From the NCBI RefSeq assembly GCF_918797525.1, contig NZ_OU963893.1:2604001-2668000 (forward strand): 64,000 bases of DNA. Direction: 5' to 3'. This stretch comes from an unidentified bacterial endosymbiont (lineage in GTDB: Bacteria > Pseudomonadota > Gammaproteobacteria > Enterobacterales > Enterobacteriaceae). The translations under genes were made by a program, and so were the position numbers. The notes under the pieces are model-generated. The model saw only the letters and a list, made by a program, of their open reading frames with translations. It was not told the DNA's origin and did no database searches. Positions within the stretch are counted from its first letter, which is position 1. Each line of letters begins with the position of its first letter. Shown here in pieces: positions 7,908 to 17,272 of the stretch.

Positions 7908-9278
7908 TTACTTGAGCAGGCGAACGCGACAGGCTTTGCCTTTAATTTTTCCGTCCTGTAGCTGCTTCCAGGCTTTATGCGCAACCGACTGGCGTACTGC
8001 GACATAAACATGCGCCGGATGTACCGTAATTTTACCGATATCCGCGCCGTCCAGACCAATATCCCCGGTCAGGGCGCCGAGCACATCGCCGGGACGCATC
8101 TTGGCTTTTTTGCCGCCATCAATACACAGTGTCGCCATACTGGCTTCCAGGGGAACAATGCTGATGCCCGGGGCGTTCACCCAGTTCAGCTTTAGCTGCA
8201 GCATTTCAGACAGAATATTCGCGCGCTGCGCCTCTTCCGGCGCGCAGAAACTAATAGCGAGACCGCTGTTGCCCGCACGCGCGGTACGGCCAATACGGTG
8301 AACGTGAACTTCAGGATCCCACGCCAGCTCAAAGTTCACCACCAGCTCAAGGGATTTAATATCCAGGCCGCGTGCCGCGACGTCGGTAGCCACCAGCACG
8401 CGCGCGCTGCCGTTGGCAAAACGCACCAGCGTCTGGTCGCGGTCGCGCTGTTCCAGATCGCCGTGGAGCGACAAAGCACACTGCCCAACCGCATTGAGGG
8501 CATCACAAACGGACTGACAGTCTTTTTTGGTATTACAAAACACCACGCAGGATGCTGGCTGATGCTGGCTCAGTAACGTCTGCAGAAGCGGAATTTTGCC
8601 CTGCTGAGAGGTTTCAAAGAACTGTTGTTCAATGGCGGGAAGCGCGTCGACGCTATCAATTTCGATAGTGAGGGGCTCATTCTGCACACGACCGCTGATG
8701 GCCGCGATGGCGTCAGGCCAGGTCGCTGAGAACAGTAATGTCTGGCGGTCTGGCGGTGCGAAACGGATCACTTCATCAATCGCATCGCTAAAGCCCATAT
8801 CCAGCATCCGATCTGCTTCATCCATCACCAGCGTTTGCAGCGCATCAAAGCTGACGGTACCTTTTTGCAGGTGATCGAGCAGGCGGCCCGGCGTGGCCAC
8901 AATAATGTGCGGCGCATGCTGCAGGGAATCTCGCTGTGCGCCAAAAGGTTGCCCGCCACAGAGGGTTAATATTTTAGTGTTAGGCAGAAAACGCGCCAGA
9001 CGACGCAGTTCTCCCGCGACCTGATCCGCAAGCTCGCGGGTTGGGCACAGCACCAGAGACTGGGTTTTGAACAGCGCAACATCGATACGCTGCAACAGCC
9101 CAAGACCAAATGCGGCTGTTTTTCCACTGCCCGTTTTTGCCTGAACGCGTACATCACGGCCATCGAGAATAGCGGGCAGCGCGGCCGCCTGAACAGGGGT
9201 CATAGTGAGGTATCCCAGCTCGTTGAGATTCTCGAGCTGGGCGGCGGGCAGAACATTAAGGGTAGAAAAAGCAGTCAC
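7908..9278 (-). CDS. dbpA: DEAD-box RNA helicase DbpA
   Basis: Helicase that acts in 50S subunit assembly and is targeted to hairpin 92 of 23S rRNA. It is 456 residues, against 457 in E. coli, with a GTG start as in E. coli. Motifs in order: Q motif (GYLTMTPVQ), AKTGSGKT, TPGR, DEAD (MDEADRMLD), SAT, and HRIGRTARAG. The C-terminal RNA-recognition domain specific to DbpA is present (PGDVLGALTGDIGLDG, then VYVAVRQSVAHKAWKQL). Confidence 0.97.
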   Translation of the reverse strand: MTAFSTLNVLPAAQLENLNELGYLTMTPVQAAALPAILDGRDVRVQAKTGSGKTAAFGLGLLQRIDVALFKTQSLVLCPTRELADQVAGELRRLARFLPNTKILTLCGGQPFGAQRDSLQHAPHIIVATPGRLLDHLQKGTVSFDALQTLVMDEADRMLDMGFSDAIDEVIRFAPPDRQTLLFSATWPDAIAAISGRVQNEPLTIEIDSVDALPAIEQQFFETSQQGKIPLLQTLLSQHQPASCVVFCNTKKDCQSVCDALNAVGQCALSLHGDLEQRDRDQTLVRFANGSARVLVATDVAARGLDIKSLELVVNFELAWDPEVHVHRIGRTARAGNSGLAISFCAPEEAQRANILSEMLQLKLNWVNAPGISIVPLEASMATLCIDGGKKAKMRPGDVLGALTGDIGLDGADIGKITVHPAHVYVAVRQSVAHKAWKQLQDGKIKGKACRVRLLK

Positions 9279-9305
9279 AATTTATTCTCGTGGTCATCTT
9301 TGCAG

Positions 9306-9488
9306 TCAGATGGCGTGTATCCTCGCAGATCTCGGGGTTTGATGCGACATTTTAATCGGTTCTTCATCCGGTGGCGGGTCGGGCATGGGCTGAGGACGCG
9401 GAACGGGATCCGGTATCGGGGCGGGATCGTCAGGTATTGGGCCTGTCGGGATGGAATAGCGTCGTTGAAGCGTGAATGGGTGGCTCAT
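9306..9488 (-). CDS. Small proline-rich protein
   Basis: A 60-residue protein I do not recognise by name. Residues 14-44 are strikingly proline-rich with repeated P-x-P and D/E-P units (DDPAPIPDPVPRPQPMPDPP), so it is probably unstructured. A near-perfect ribosome site (CAGGAGGGAAAG) sits just before the ATG, much stronger than chance. It lies between the fnrS terminator and dbpA. No signal peptide or membrane segment is seen. Confidence 0.65.
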   Translation of the reverse strand: MSHPFTLQRRYSIPTGPIPDDPAPIPDPVPRPQPMPDPPPDEEPIKMSHQTPRSARIHAI

Positions 9489-9545
9489 CTTTCCCTCCTG
9501 GTTTCAGCACTCTCTCTATTAGGGTAGACGCTGAAGAACAGGAGG

Positions 9546-9666
9546 CAAAAAAAAGCCGACTATAAAGTCGGCGTCGTACGAATCAATTGTGCTATGCAGT
9601 AATTCAAAAAAGGAAGTAAGACAATATGGAGCGCAACGCCCATCGCTTGACGTTGCATTCACCTGC
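9546..9666 (-). ncRNA. fnrS: FnrS anaerobic small RNA
   Basis: Hfq-binding sRNA that is made without oxygen under FNR control and represses aerobic-metabolism mRNAs such as sodB. The minus strand begins GCAGGTGAATGCAACGTCAA and matches E. coli FnrS as I know it over almost its whole length. It ends in the hairpin GCCGACT/AGTCGGC (9555-9572) and eight T. The position between zntB and dbpA is that of E. coli. The hairpin also terminates zntB read-through. Confidence 0.97.
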
Positions 9667-9701
9667 AGGAGTAATATTGCACCTGTCAGAGCCAGGATTT
9701 A

Positions 9702-9715
9702 TTGACTTTGCTCAA
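9702..9715 (-). promoter_or_regulatory. FNR box of fnrS
   Basis: TTGAC-N4-CTCAA (the other strand reads TTGAG-N4-GTCAA) is one base from the FNR half-site consensus on each side. It is centred about 41.5-42.5 bases upstream of the inferred fnrS start, the position of a class II FNR activator site. A TATTAC -10 element lies between. Confidence 0.85.
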
Positions 9716-9761
9716 TTAAAATGACGTTTTGATGCACTGATTATGTTGAAAAAGCGTAATT

Positions 9762-10745
9762 TTACAACCATTTACTGCGATGCAACCACCACGCAACACT
9801 CCCAATCAATACGACTAACATGACGCAAAACGCCGTGAAGCCGTAATGATACGCTCCGCCGGGAATGCCGCCCAGATTTACGCCAAACAACCCGGTCAGG
9901 AATGTACTGGGCAAAAAGACCATCGCCATCAGCGACATCGTATAGGTTCTTCTCGCCAGCGACTCTTGCATTACCTGCGCAATCTCATCTGACATCACCG
10001 CCGTTCTGGCGATACAGGAATCCACCTCGTCCAGGCCACGCCCCAGCCTGTCGGCGATATCCTGCATTCTGCGGCGTTGATCGTCATTCATCCAGCACAG
10101 ACGCTCGCTGGCCAGCCGGGCGTAAACATCGCGCTGTGGGGTCATGTAGCGACGCATGACGATAAGCTGTTTACGCAATAATGCCAGGAAGCCGCGCGGC
10201 GGGATCTGCTGATCGAGCAGATTATCCTCAAGGTCGATAATTTTATCGTGCAGCTCTTCAATAAACTCACTCGCATGATCGGTTAAGGCATCACACACAT
10301 CCACCAGCCAACTGCCGCAGTCGGTTGGCCCGGTGCCCTCTTTCAAATCATTCAGCACATCATCCAGCGCCAGGACTTTGCGCTGACGGGTGGAGACAAT
10401 CAGCCGTTCATCCATATAGACTCGCATCGCCACCAGTTGATCCGGCCGTTCATCCGTGCTGCCGTTAATGCAACGCAGGGTGATAAGCGTACCGTCCCCC
10501 ATTCTGCTCACGCGCGGCCGCAGGCTTTCGCCTGCCAGCGCATCACGCACGTTATTGGGTAAAAGGGGGGTCGATGCCAGCCAGCCAGCGCTTTCAGCAT
10601 GGGTGTAATTCAGGTGTAGCCAGCAGGGATGCTCGTTATCTATCTCATCGCTGTTTTTCAGCGGCCGCGCACCGCCACGGCCATCGAAAACCGATGCAAA
10701 AACCGCATCCGGAACGTTAAGTTCCGATCCTTTAATGCTTTCCAC
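9762..10745 (-). CDS. zntB: Zinc transporter ZntB
   Basis: Inner-membrane zinc transporter of the CorA family (2-TM-GxN). It is 327 residues, identical in length to E. coli ZntB. A large cytoplasmic funnel domain is followed by two C-terminal membrane helices (about 265-290 and 300-321). The signature reads FGVNLGG in place of the GMN of CorA, as is usual for ZntB. It ends in the positive tail HRSKWL. Transcription ends near the fnrS region. Confidence 0.97.
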   Translation of the reverse strand: MESIKGSELNVPDAVFASVFDGRGGARPLKNSDEIDNEHPCWLHLNYTHAESAGWLASTPLLPNNVRDALAGESLRPRVSRMGDGTLITLRCINGSTDERPDQLVAMRVYMDERLIVSTRQRKVLALDDVLNDLKEGTGPTDCGSWLVDVCDALTDHASEFIEELHDKIIDLEDNLLDQQIPPRGFLALLRKQLIVMRRYMTPQRDVYARLASERLCWMNDDQRRRMQDIADRLGRGLDEVDSCIARTAVMSDEIAQVMQESLARRTYTMSLMAMVFLPSTFLTGLFGVNLGGIPGGAYHYGFTAFCVMLVVLIGSVAWWLHRSKWL

Positions 10746-10906
10746 TACGCCTCCCCCTATTATCTCTTACGTTGTCAGTCTAGCTTTCGTTGGGGGTTAA
10801 GCAACTATTATGTCGCGCATCGCGCTGAATTAGCTAAGAAAGGTCATAGAAAAAGCCTGGCACGTCACTGCAGGTTCTCGACAAAATGCGTGCCTGCCAA
10901 TTGATG

Positions 10907-12061
10907 TTAGTTGACCCGCTCTGGCCGCTGCTGGAACGACAGCACACCCGCAGTGGCAGGCGATTGATGGCCTTGTTCAAGCCTGAAATTGCGTGTGCGT
11001 GCCTGCAGCTCAATGACCTGATTACGCAGAACATCAGACGATCCGTTAAGCTCCTCAGCCATGGCCACATTACTCTGGGTGACCCGCTCCAGTTCGGATA
11101 GCGCAAGTGTGATCTGCGCAATCCCCTTTTCCTGCTCTGACGTCGATGCAGAAATATCATCCATCAGCCGGCTGACATTACCCGATCCCGCCACGATTTC
11201 ACGCATATTTTTCTCGGCTTCTGACACAACGGTTACGCCCTGAGTAACATTGTTGCTGGTCACTTCTATCAGCGTTTTGATATTTTTCGCCGCTTCGGCA
11301 CTGCGGTGTGCAAGATTTCTGACCTCCTCCGCCACCACAGAGAACCCTTTGCCATGATCGCCCGCTCTGGCCGCCTCAACGGCCGCATTCAGCGCGAGGA
11401 TGTTTGTCTGAAAGGCAATCCCGTCGATCAGCGAGATAATTTCCGTCATCTGCTGCGCGCATTCAGTGATGGACGCCATGTTGGTAGCAACTTGCCCCAT
11501 TAGATCCCCGCCCTTACGTGCCTGGAGAGTCGCCTCGTTCGCCTGCTCACTGGCAAGACGCGTATTCTCAGCCGTGTTTCTAGTGCTCGCTGCCATCTGT
11601 TCCATACTGGCGGCGGTTTGCACCAACGATGCCGATTGCTGTTCAGTTTTTACGGAGAGCTGCTCGCTTCGTGCTGAAAGTTGCTCCGAAAGCGTCATCG
11701 CCGTTTGTGATGAGGCCCTGATCTCACGCACCAGCGTAGCGATATTACTCGACAGACTATTGATACCAGGGATCAAACGACCCGCGCAGTTGTTACCAAA
11801 CTCAGGGATCGACACGGCAAGATTGCCCGATGTAACTTCTTCAATACTTTTCTTCACAGTATTGATCGGCGTCACAAGATATTTCGTCATATAGAACCAG
11901 AGTAAAAATAAAGCAATGAAATTTATAATATTCACTGAAATAAAGAGTGATGCGCTGTGTGAAAATAAAGCAATAACACCTGCACTTACTAAAAAGAGAC
12001 ATACAAGAAAATAAATTATGAAGGATCTGACACTCATGTTTCTTAGCATGATTATTCCCAC
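10907..12061 (-). CDS. Methyl-accepting chemotaxis protein lacking a periplasmic domain
   Basis: A 384-residue chemoreceptor. Two hydrophobic helices (about 13-33 and 38-58) are separated by only a few residues, so there is no ligand-binding domain outside the membrane. A HAMP-like segment (59-110) and a complete signalling coiled coil follow, with the conserved tip DGIAFQTNILALNAAVEAAR near 215-235 that contacts CheA and CheW. No PAS domain precedes the hairpin, unlike Aer, and no C-terminal NWETF-type CheR tether is present. It could sense membrane state or partner proteins, or be a degenerate receptor kept for array building. The E. coli segment between zntB and mppA does not hold such a gene. 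Confidence 0.9.
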   Translation of the reverse strand: MGIIMLRNMSVRSFIIYFLVCLFLVSAGVIALFSHSASLFISVNIINFIALFLLWFYMTKYLVTPINTVKKSIEEVTSGNLAVSIPEFGNNCAGRLIPGINSLSSNIATLVREIRASSQTAMTLSEQLSARSEQLSVKTEQQSASLVQTAASMEQMAASTRNTAENTRLASEQANEATLQARKGGDLMGQVATNMASITECAQQMTEIISLIDGIAFQTNILALNAAVEAARAGDHGKGFSVVAEEVRNLAHRSAEAAKNIKTLIEVTSNNVTQGVTVVSEAEKNMREIVAGSGNVSRLMDDISASTSEQEKGIAQITLALSELERVTQSNVAMAEELNGSSDVLRNQVIELQARTRNFRLEQGHQSPATAGVLSFQQRPERVN

Positions 12062-12421
12062 AACTTTATATTTAGGTCGGCATTATCGTTTATAGCACCC
12101 GCCTTCAACTTTGTCCTCACTATCTCCGCTGGTTCGATGTTTCGCCACGAGACGCCTGGAGTTTACCTTAAGTCAGACAAAAAAATCACCATTGCAGAAA
12201 AGCTTTGCATCTACTGCTGCCATACGGGTTCTCGTCCAATTTAAGCGATACCATCAACGTGAGTGATACGTGATGATCGCCTTCATGTTTAAGGAGCATT
12301 GCTATAATCACGCGCATTTGTTTAGCAAGGCTTAATCGGTAAAGGGTGAGAATATATTTTGTTCTTTATCCCCGCCGTTTATTTTTAATACACGCGATCA
12401 CGACTCACAATAAATAACTAA
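12062..12421. other. Intergenic stretch upstream of the chemoreceptor
   Basis: About 360 bases without a supported gene. A GCCGAC element lies just upstream of the chemoreceptor on the minus strand, but its spacing to the nearest TAAA does not fit a sigma-28 promoter, so I do not call one. The right edge abuts the relic region. Confidence 0.5.
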
Positions 12422-13250
12422 TAGAGCCTGTCAGTAATTCTGTGTAACTGCCAACCTGCTGAATTCCGTATTGCAACGGCCAGTATGGTGGAAGCATGCT
12501 GAGTTCGTTCAATCTGGAGTTCACTTTTTCCGCGTATGCATCACTGGATTTAAGCCAGGTCGGTGCATCCTGGCGTAATTGTTCGACAACCGGAAGAGGC
12601 ATGCTGGCAGGTAAAGGTCTGTCCGTCCGGTCGGGACATTTCCAGAGCAATGACCCGGGATGGCAAACTTGCCTCCAGCAAACCCGTTATCAGATCAAAC
12701 AGCGGAGGAAACGCATTAGCCGGTTCCTCGTGGTCATAACCCGGTATGGCGTCAAGATCATGGTCCAGGGAAAAGGTCAGCATACTGCCTGCCAGACGAG
12801 CGAGCTCCGCCCACACCTGTTCAGGTGGACGGGAAGGAAAATGTTCGTATTCCGTCAGCACCCTGGCGAGGGAATTCAGCGCATTCAGCAACCTGAAAAG
12901 GGATACATCGGCGACGGCAAAATTGGCGAGTCTTTCGTTATTTTCACGACACATTGTCATCAGTCGCTGGCGTCGGGAGCGAAGCTAGCAATTGAGCAGC
13001 ACCAGACGTTCGCGAAGGACCGGACTTGCCCCAAAAGATGCTACTGGAGGAATAAAAGACGGATCCTGTCGCCACGCATTTTGTCCATCCCGGATAAGCC
13101 TTGCTACCGGGCACACTTTCCAGGAATCATTACTTTCATGAGCAAACCGGATGGTGAAATTAAACCGGGCAACAGCCATGGATGCTTCTTCAGAGCCAAA
13201 GGCATCCTGCAACGTTACCCACTCTTCTCATTTGGTTACAAAAAAGCAGA
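12422..13250 (-). pseudogene. Type VI secretion relic: TssK and a TssA/VasL-like tail
   Basis: Broken minus-strand frames resemble the T6SS baseplate protein TssK. The segment WKVCPVARLI...DPSFIPPVASF...ASPVLRERL (about 13000-13130) matches the TssK pattern LPVARI..D.SFIPP, and the next frame (12550-12985) continues with RLLNALNSLARVL and YDHEEPANAFPPLFDLI. A stop (codon TAG on the minus strand near 12987) and a further frame change interrupt it. Downstream (12430-12600) LNELSMLPPYWPLQYG resembles the C-terminus of TssA/VasL proteins. No intact T6SS gene lies nearby, so this is a deletion scar. The VasL assignment is weaker than TssK. Confidence 0.6.
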
Positions 13251-13697
13251 GTAAACACCTGCTGCACAGAAATGTCTGAATTTTATTTAAGCACACCCGT
13301 TTTGTTGATTTAAATCAATACATCAAGGAGATGATAATTATGATTAATTCTGGCAGAGTGATGTAGATCAGAATTAACAACTGAATTATTTCTTTTACAG
13401 ACTAAAGATGTGAAATAAATCCAGAATTGGACATTTAATTTCCCAGTTCTGCATTCTCAATTAGTTACCCCCTAAGACAGTTTTGCATTATAAATGCAAT
13501 GTCAAACAGTTCCATGACCCGCTATCAATTCGCATTTTACCGCAACCGTTTTTCATTGAACACGTCAAAAGTACCGTCAGAAAAGTGATGCTTTCTGCTG
13601 TGGCGGGAGATGGTCAGAAGGAGAAACTGGCGCTGCAAGCCGCGCCAGCTCTGGGTTTAGCCGTGGTTACCTTGCATTAACTGAAAACCAGTACTAA
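13251..13697. other. Gene-poor stretch between the T6SS relic and mppA
   Basis: About 450 AT-rich bases. An open plus-strand frame at 13483-13680 has no ribosome site and no recognisable composition. A hairpin (CTGGCGC/GCGCCAG, 13627-13648) lacks a T run on either side; it could help stop mppA transcription, but this is only a guess. Confidence 0.5.
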
Positions 13698-15314
13698 TTA
13701 GTGCTTTTCAATATACATCGTGCGGCTATAGGCTACATCTTCCGGGTTATTAATGGGATAGCCTTTCACCCAGGGTTTGATCAGACGTCCGTTGGTGTAC
13801 TGATAAATCGGGGCAATCGGCGCTTTTTCGGCCAGGATCTTCTCGGCCATATTGTAATCGTCATTACGCGCTTTCGCCGTGCTTTCAAGCGCCGCCTGGT
13901 TGATGATCTTATCATATGCCGGGTCGTTGAAACGCGAGATATTGCCGGTATGGGTTGAGGTCAGTAGCGACAGGAAAGTCGAGGGCTCATTGTAGTCTCC
14001 CACCCACGACGCGCGGATAACGTCGAAATTGCCGGTGTTGCGGCTGTCAATGTATGTCTTCCATTCCTGATTTTGCAGCTTGACGTCGACCCCCAGGTTT
14101 TTCTTCCACATTGAGGCTACGGCAATCGCAATTTTCTGATGATTTTCCGAGGTGTTGTAAAGTAGGGTCAGTTTCAGCGGACGTTGTGGGCCATAGCCTG
14201 CAGCCTGTAACAGCGCTTTGGCCTGTGCGTTTAACTCCTGCTGTGACATTTTCTCAAACGGAGAAGGCTCCGGCGTAAACCCGGCCGTAACGTCAGGGGT
14301 GAAATGCCACGCCGGTTTTTCACCTGTTCCTAAAACTTTGTCGGCCATAATGCGGCGATCGATGGTCATGCTCAGCGCCAGTCGCACGCGGGCATCGGCC
14401 GTCGGCCCTTTTTGCGTGTTAAATGCGTAGTAATAGGTGCCCAGTTGGGGCGGTGTATAGACCTGTCCCGGAATATCTTTAAGCAGCTTCTGATACATAT
14501 TTTTTGGGAACGATTCAGTGATATCGATATCACCCGCCAGATAACGCTTAGTGGCCGAAGATTCCTGGTTGACAGGGACAAAGGTCACTTTTTGCAGAAC
14601 AGTTTTAGCGTTGTCCCAGTAGTGCGTATTTGGCACGACAACCAGTTTTTCATTTACGACGCGCTCTTTGAGAACGTAAGCGCCATTGCCGATCAGGTTC
14701 CCCGGGCGCGTCCACGTTTTATCGCTTTCAACGTTGTTTTTTTGAACAGGATAGAAAGCGAAGCTTGCCGTCAGGTTAGTGAACCATGGCAGGGGTTTAT
14801 CCAACTGTACACGTAATGTTCGGGCATCAACGGCGGTTACACCCAGCGTATCGGGTGCGGCTTTGCCATCAATAATCGCCTGAGCGTTATTAATACCGGC
14901 CAGGGCCGCAAACCATGCAAATGGCGACGTGGTTTTCGGGTCAACCAGGCGCTGCCAGCTATAGACAAAGTCCTGGGCAGTCACCGGGGTGCCATCGGAC
15001 CATCTGGCGTTATCACGAAGCGTAAAGGTCCAGATGCGGTTGTCGTTGCTCTGCCAGCGTGTTGCTACCCCCGGGGTCAGTTCCCCTTTCTCGTTCTGGT
15101 TCACCAGACCTTCAAAAAGATCGCGAATAACCTGAATCTCTGGCAACCCCACCGCTTTGGCGGGATCAAGAGAAGCGGGTTCATCTTTGATGTGTCTGAC
15201 CAGCTCCTGCCGTTTGGCAAGCACGGTGCCTTGCGGCACGTCAGCTGCGTAAGCGAGTGAAGATAGCCCGCCCAGGCACAGCGCAGAAAACAGCAGCGAA
15301 ACAGGATGCCTCAT
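13698..15314 (-). CDS. mppA: Murein tripeptide binding protein MppA
   Basis: Periplasmic solute-binding protein of the OppA family that binds L-Ala-gamma-D-Glu-meso-diaminopimelate and delivers it to the Opp permease for cell-wall recycling. It is 538 residues (E. coli 537). The signal peptide ends at AYA near residue 23. The family signature region GLVNQNEKGELTPGVATRW and the peptide-cleft motif NGAYVLKERVVNEKLVV are present. It is followed divergently by mpaA and ycjG, which degrade the same peptide. Confidence 0.95.
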   Translation of the reverse strand: MRHPVSLLFSALCLGGLSSLAYAADVPQGTVLAKRQELVRHIKDEPASLDPAKAVGLPEIQVIRDLFEGLVNQNEKGELTPGVATRWQSNDNRIWTFTLRDNARWSDGTPVTAQDFVYSWQRLVDPKTTSPFAWFAALAGINNAQAIIDGKAAPDTLGVTAVDARTLRVQLDKPLPWFTNLTASFAFYPVQKNNVESDKTWTRPGNLIGNGAYVLKERVVNEKLVVVPNTHYWDNAKTVLQKVTFVPVNQESSATKRYLAGDIDITESFPKNMYQKLLKDIPGQVYTPPQLGTYYYAFNTQKGPTADARVRLALSMTIDRRIMADKVLGTGEKPAWHFTPDVTAGFTPEPSPFEKMSQQELNAQAKALLQAAGYGPQRPLKLTLLYNTSENHQKIAIAVASMWKKNLGVDVKLQNQEWKTYIDSRNTGNFDVIRASWVGDYNEPSTFLSLLTSTHTGNISRFNDPAYDKIINQAALESTAKARNDDYNMAEKILAEKAPIAPIYQYTNGRLIKPWVKGYPINNPEDVAYSRTMYIEKH

Positions 15315-15496
15315 GAGATCCCCTTTTAAAAGTCCGTAACTCGTGGTTGCGTAATTATTTGTTTTGAAACATCGGAATGCAAATACCTTACGCCGGAAAG
15401 TTGATATCAGGCAATGTTATACTGGCGCGTAAACTATTTGATTAACCGCGAGTTTTGCACAACACTGCCAGAAGAGAATTTTTATCAGGATTTCCT

Positions 15497-16210
15497 ATGG
15501 CAATCACCCGACCAAGAATGGAACGTGGCGCCTTTCCGCCTGGCGCCGAGCAGTACGGCCGCTCATTTTTAGGGGCATCATTGATTTGGTTCCCCGCCCC
15601 CGAGGCCGATCGCACGAGCGGTTTAATCATTGCCGGCACGCACGGCGACGAAAATTCATCCATCGTGACCCTCTCATGTGCGCTTCGTACGCTCGTGCCC
15701 GAACTGCGGCGTCACCACGTTATTTTGAGCGTAAACCCGGATGGCAGCCAGCTTGGTCTGCGGGCAAATGCGAGGGGGATCGACTTAAACCGCAATTTCC
15801 CGGCAGCAAACTGGCGCGCCGGGGAAACTGTTTATCGCTGGAACAGCACGGCTGAAGCGCGTGACGTTGTGTTACTGACGGGTGAAAAGCCCGGCTCGGA
15901 GCCAGAGACACAGGCGCTTTGCCAGCTTATCCATAAAATCCACCCGGCCTGGGTCGTCTCTTTTCACGATCCGCTGGCCTGCATCGAAGACCCTCGCCAT
16001 ACCGAGCTGGGAGAGTGGCTGGCTGAGGCTTTTACTCTGCCGCTTGTCACCAGCGTCGGCTACGAAACGCCTGGCTCATTCGGTAGCTGGTGTGCCGATT
16101 TAGGCTTGCACTGCATCACCGCTGAATTCCCACCCATATCATGCGATGAAGCCAGTGAAAAATACCTCAAGGCGATGGTGGCGCTTTTACGGTGGCAGCC
16201 TCAAGGATGA
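15497..16210 (+). CDS. mpaA: Murein peptide amidase A (gamma-D-Glu-Dap amidase)
   Basis: Zinc carboxypeptidase of family M14 in the cytoplasm. It cuts diaminopimelate from the imported murein tripeptide. The zinc ligands are visible as HGDE (His49, Glu52) and the later FHDP; the catalytic glutamate is in TAEFPP. I start at 15497 because this matches the E. coli N-terminus (RPR.ERGAFPPG) and follows a TCAGGA site; the frame is open to 15455. The 3' end overlaps convergent ycjG by ten bases. Confidence 0.95.
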   Translation: MAITRPRMERGAFPPGAEQYGRSFLGASLIWFPAPEADRTSGLIIAGTHGDENSSIVTLSCALRTLVPELRRHHVILSVNPDGSQLGLRANARGIDLNRNFPAANWRAGETVYRWNSTAEARDVVLLTGEKPGSEPETQALCQLIHKIHPAWVVSFHDPLACIEDPRHTELGEWLAEAFTLPLVTSVGYETPGSFGSWCADLGLHCITAEFPPISCDEASEKYLKAMVALLRWQPQG

Positions 16211-17166
16211 AGCACTCCACTGGTAAAACGCAGCGCAGGCGAAACATCAACCGCCAGCCATGTTGGGCCATCAAGATCGGCAAACAAGACCTGATTCACC
16301 AGGGGTAAGGCTGCGTTGATAGCCCGGGATGTGCAGAGCATGCACCCCAGCATCAACGAAAAACCTTGCGCCTGCGCCTCTGTTGCCAGCGCCAGCGCCT
16401 CGGTCAGACCACCGGTTTTGTCGAGCTTGATATTGACCATCTCATAGCGTCCCTGTAACGCCGCCAGACTGTCACGGGTATGACAGCTTTCATCGGCACA
16501 GACAGGCAAGGGATGGATAAAATTCTCTAAGGTCGTATCATCCTTCGCGGGTAGCGGCTGTTCCAGCATGGCAACACCTAAATCGGCGAGCAACTGACAG
16601 CGTGCGGCCAGCCCTTCAGGATGCCAGGACTCGTTCGCGTCCACAATGAGCGTTGCGCTCGGCACAGCCGAGCGGATGGCTACCATACGCTCGCTGATCA
16701 GATGATCGTCAAGTTTGATCTTAAGTAAGGTTGCGCCGGCGTCATTTAGCGCCCTGGCGCTGGCCGCCATCTGCGCGGGTTCGCCAATAACCACCGTCTG
16801 CGCAGTGACCACCGACGTCGGCAGCGTTACGCCCAGCATCGAGGGCAACGATTTTTGCCACGTAGCCGCCTCCAGGCTCCAGAGCGCGCAGTCAATGGCA
16901 TTACGCGCGGCGCCTGCAGGCAATCGCTGCTGAAGTGCTGCACGCGAAAGCCCTGCTTGTAAGTCGGGAACAAGAGTCATAATTTGCGCCATCACGGACG
17001 CGAGACTTTCGCCATAGCGAGGATAAGGGGTGCATTCCCCCACCCCCTTGATCCCCGCATCTTCGATCTCCACGACCACGACGCTGGCCTCGCTGCGACT
17101 ACCATGCGAAATGACAAACGGGGAATGCAATGGCCAGGCTTCTTCATAGACCTTAACGCTTCTCAT
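16201..17166 (-). CDS. ycjG: L-Ala-D/L-Glu epimerase
   Basis: Enolase-superfamily enzyme, muconate-lactonizing subgroup, that epimerises L-Ala-D-Glu to L-Ala-L-Glu after MpaA action. The superfamily residues are visible in order: KIKLD (catalytic Lys), IVDANESW (metal Asp), MLEQPLP (metal Glu), CADES (metal Asp) and NIKLDK (catalytic Lys). The start at 17166 matches the E. coli N-terminus and has the ribosome site AAGGAG; the frame extends to 17229 without support. It forms a recycling trio with mppA and mpaA. Confidence 0.96.
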   Translation of the reverse strand: MRSVKVYEEAWPLHSPFVISHGSRSEASVVVVEIEDAGIKGVGECTPYPRYGESLASVMAQIMTLVPDLQAGLSRAALQQRLPAGAARNAIDCALWSLEAATWQKSLPSMLGVTLPTSVVTAQTVVIGEPAQMAASARALNDAGATLLKIKLDDHLISERMVAIRSAVPSATLIVDANESWHPEGLAARCQLLADLGVAMLEQPLPAKDDTTLENFIHPLPVCADESCHTRDSLAALQGRYEMVNIKLDKTGGLTEALALATEAQAQGFSLMLGCMLCTSRAINAALPLVNQVLFADLDGPTWLAVDVSPALRFTSGVLHP

Positions 17167-17272
17167 CACTGACTCCTTGCGGCCCGGTAAGGCGTAAAAT
17201 TGGTTTGCCGAGCTATCCGCTGATGGCATACACTAGTCCCGACGTTAACTATATGTAAACAGGAAGATATCT

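Noticed and set aside
12062..12120. Sigma-28-like promoter for the chemoreceptor
   Set aside because: GCCGAC is present but the distance to TAAA is far shorter than the 15-base spacing needed.
12496..13254. Plus-strand open frame of 252 codons
   Set aside because: It is the reverse strand of the T6SS relic, whose minus-strand frames match TssK; the plus frame has no recognisable motif.
13483..13680. Plus-strand open frame downstream of the T6SS relic
   Set aside because: No ribosome site, no motif, and unusual composition for a real small gene.
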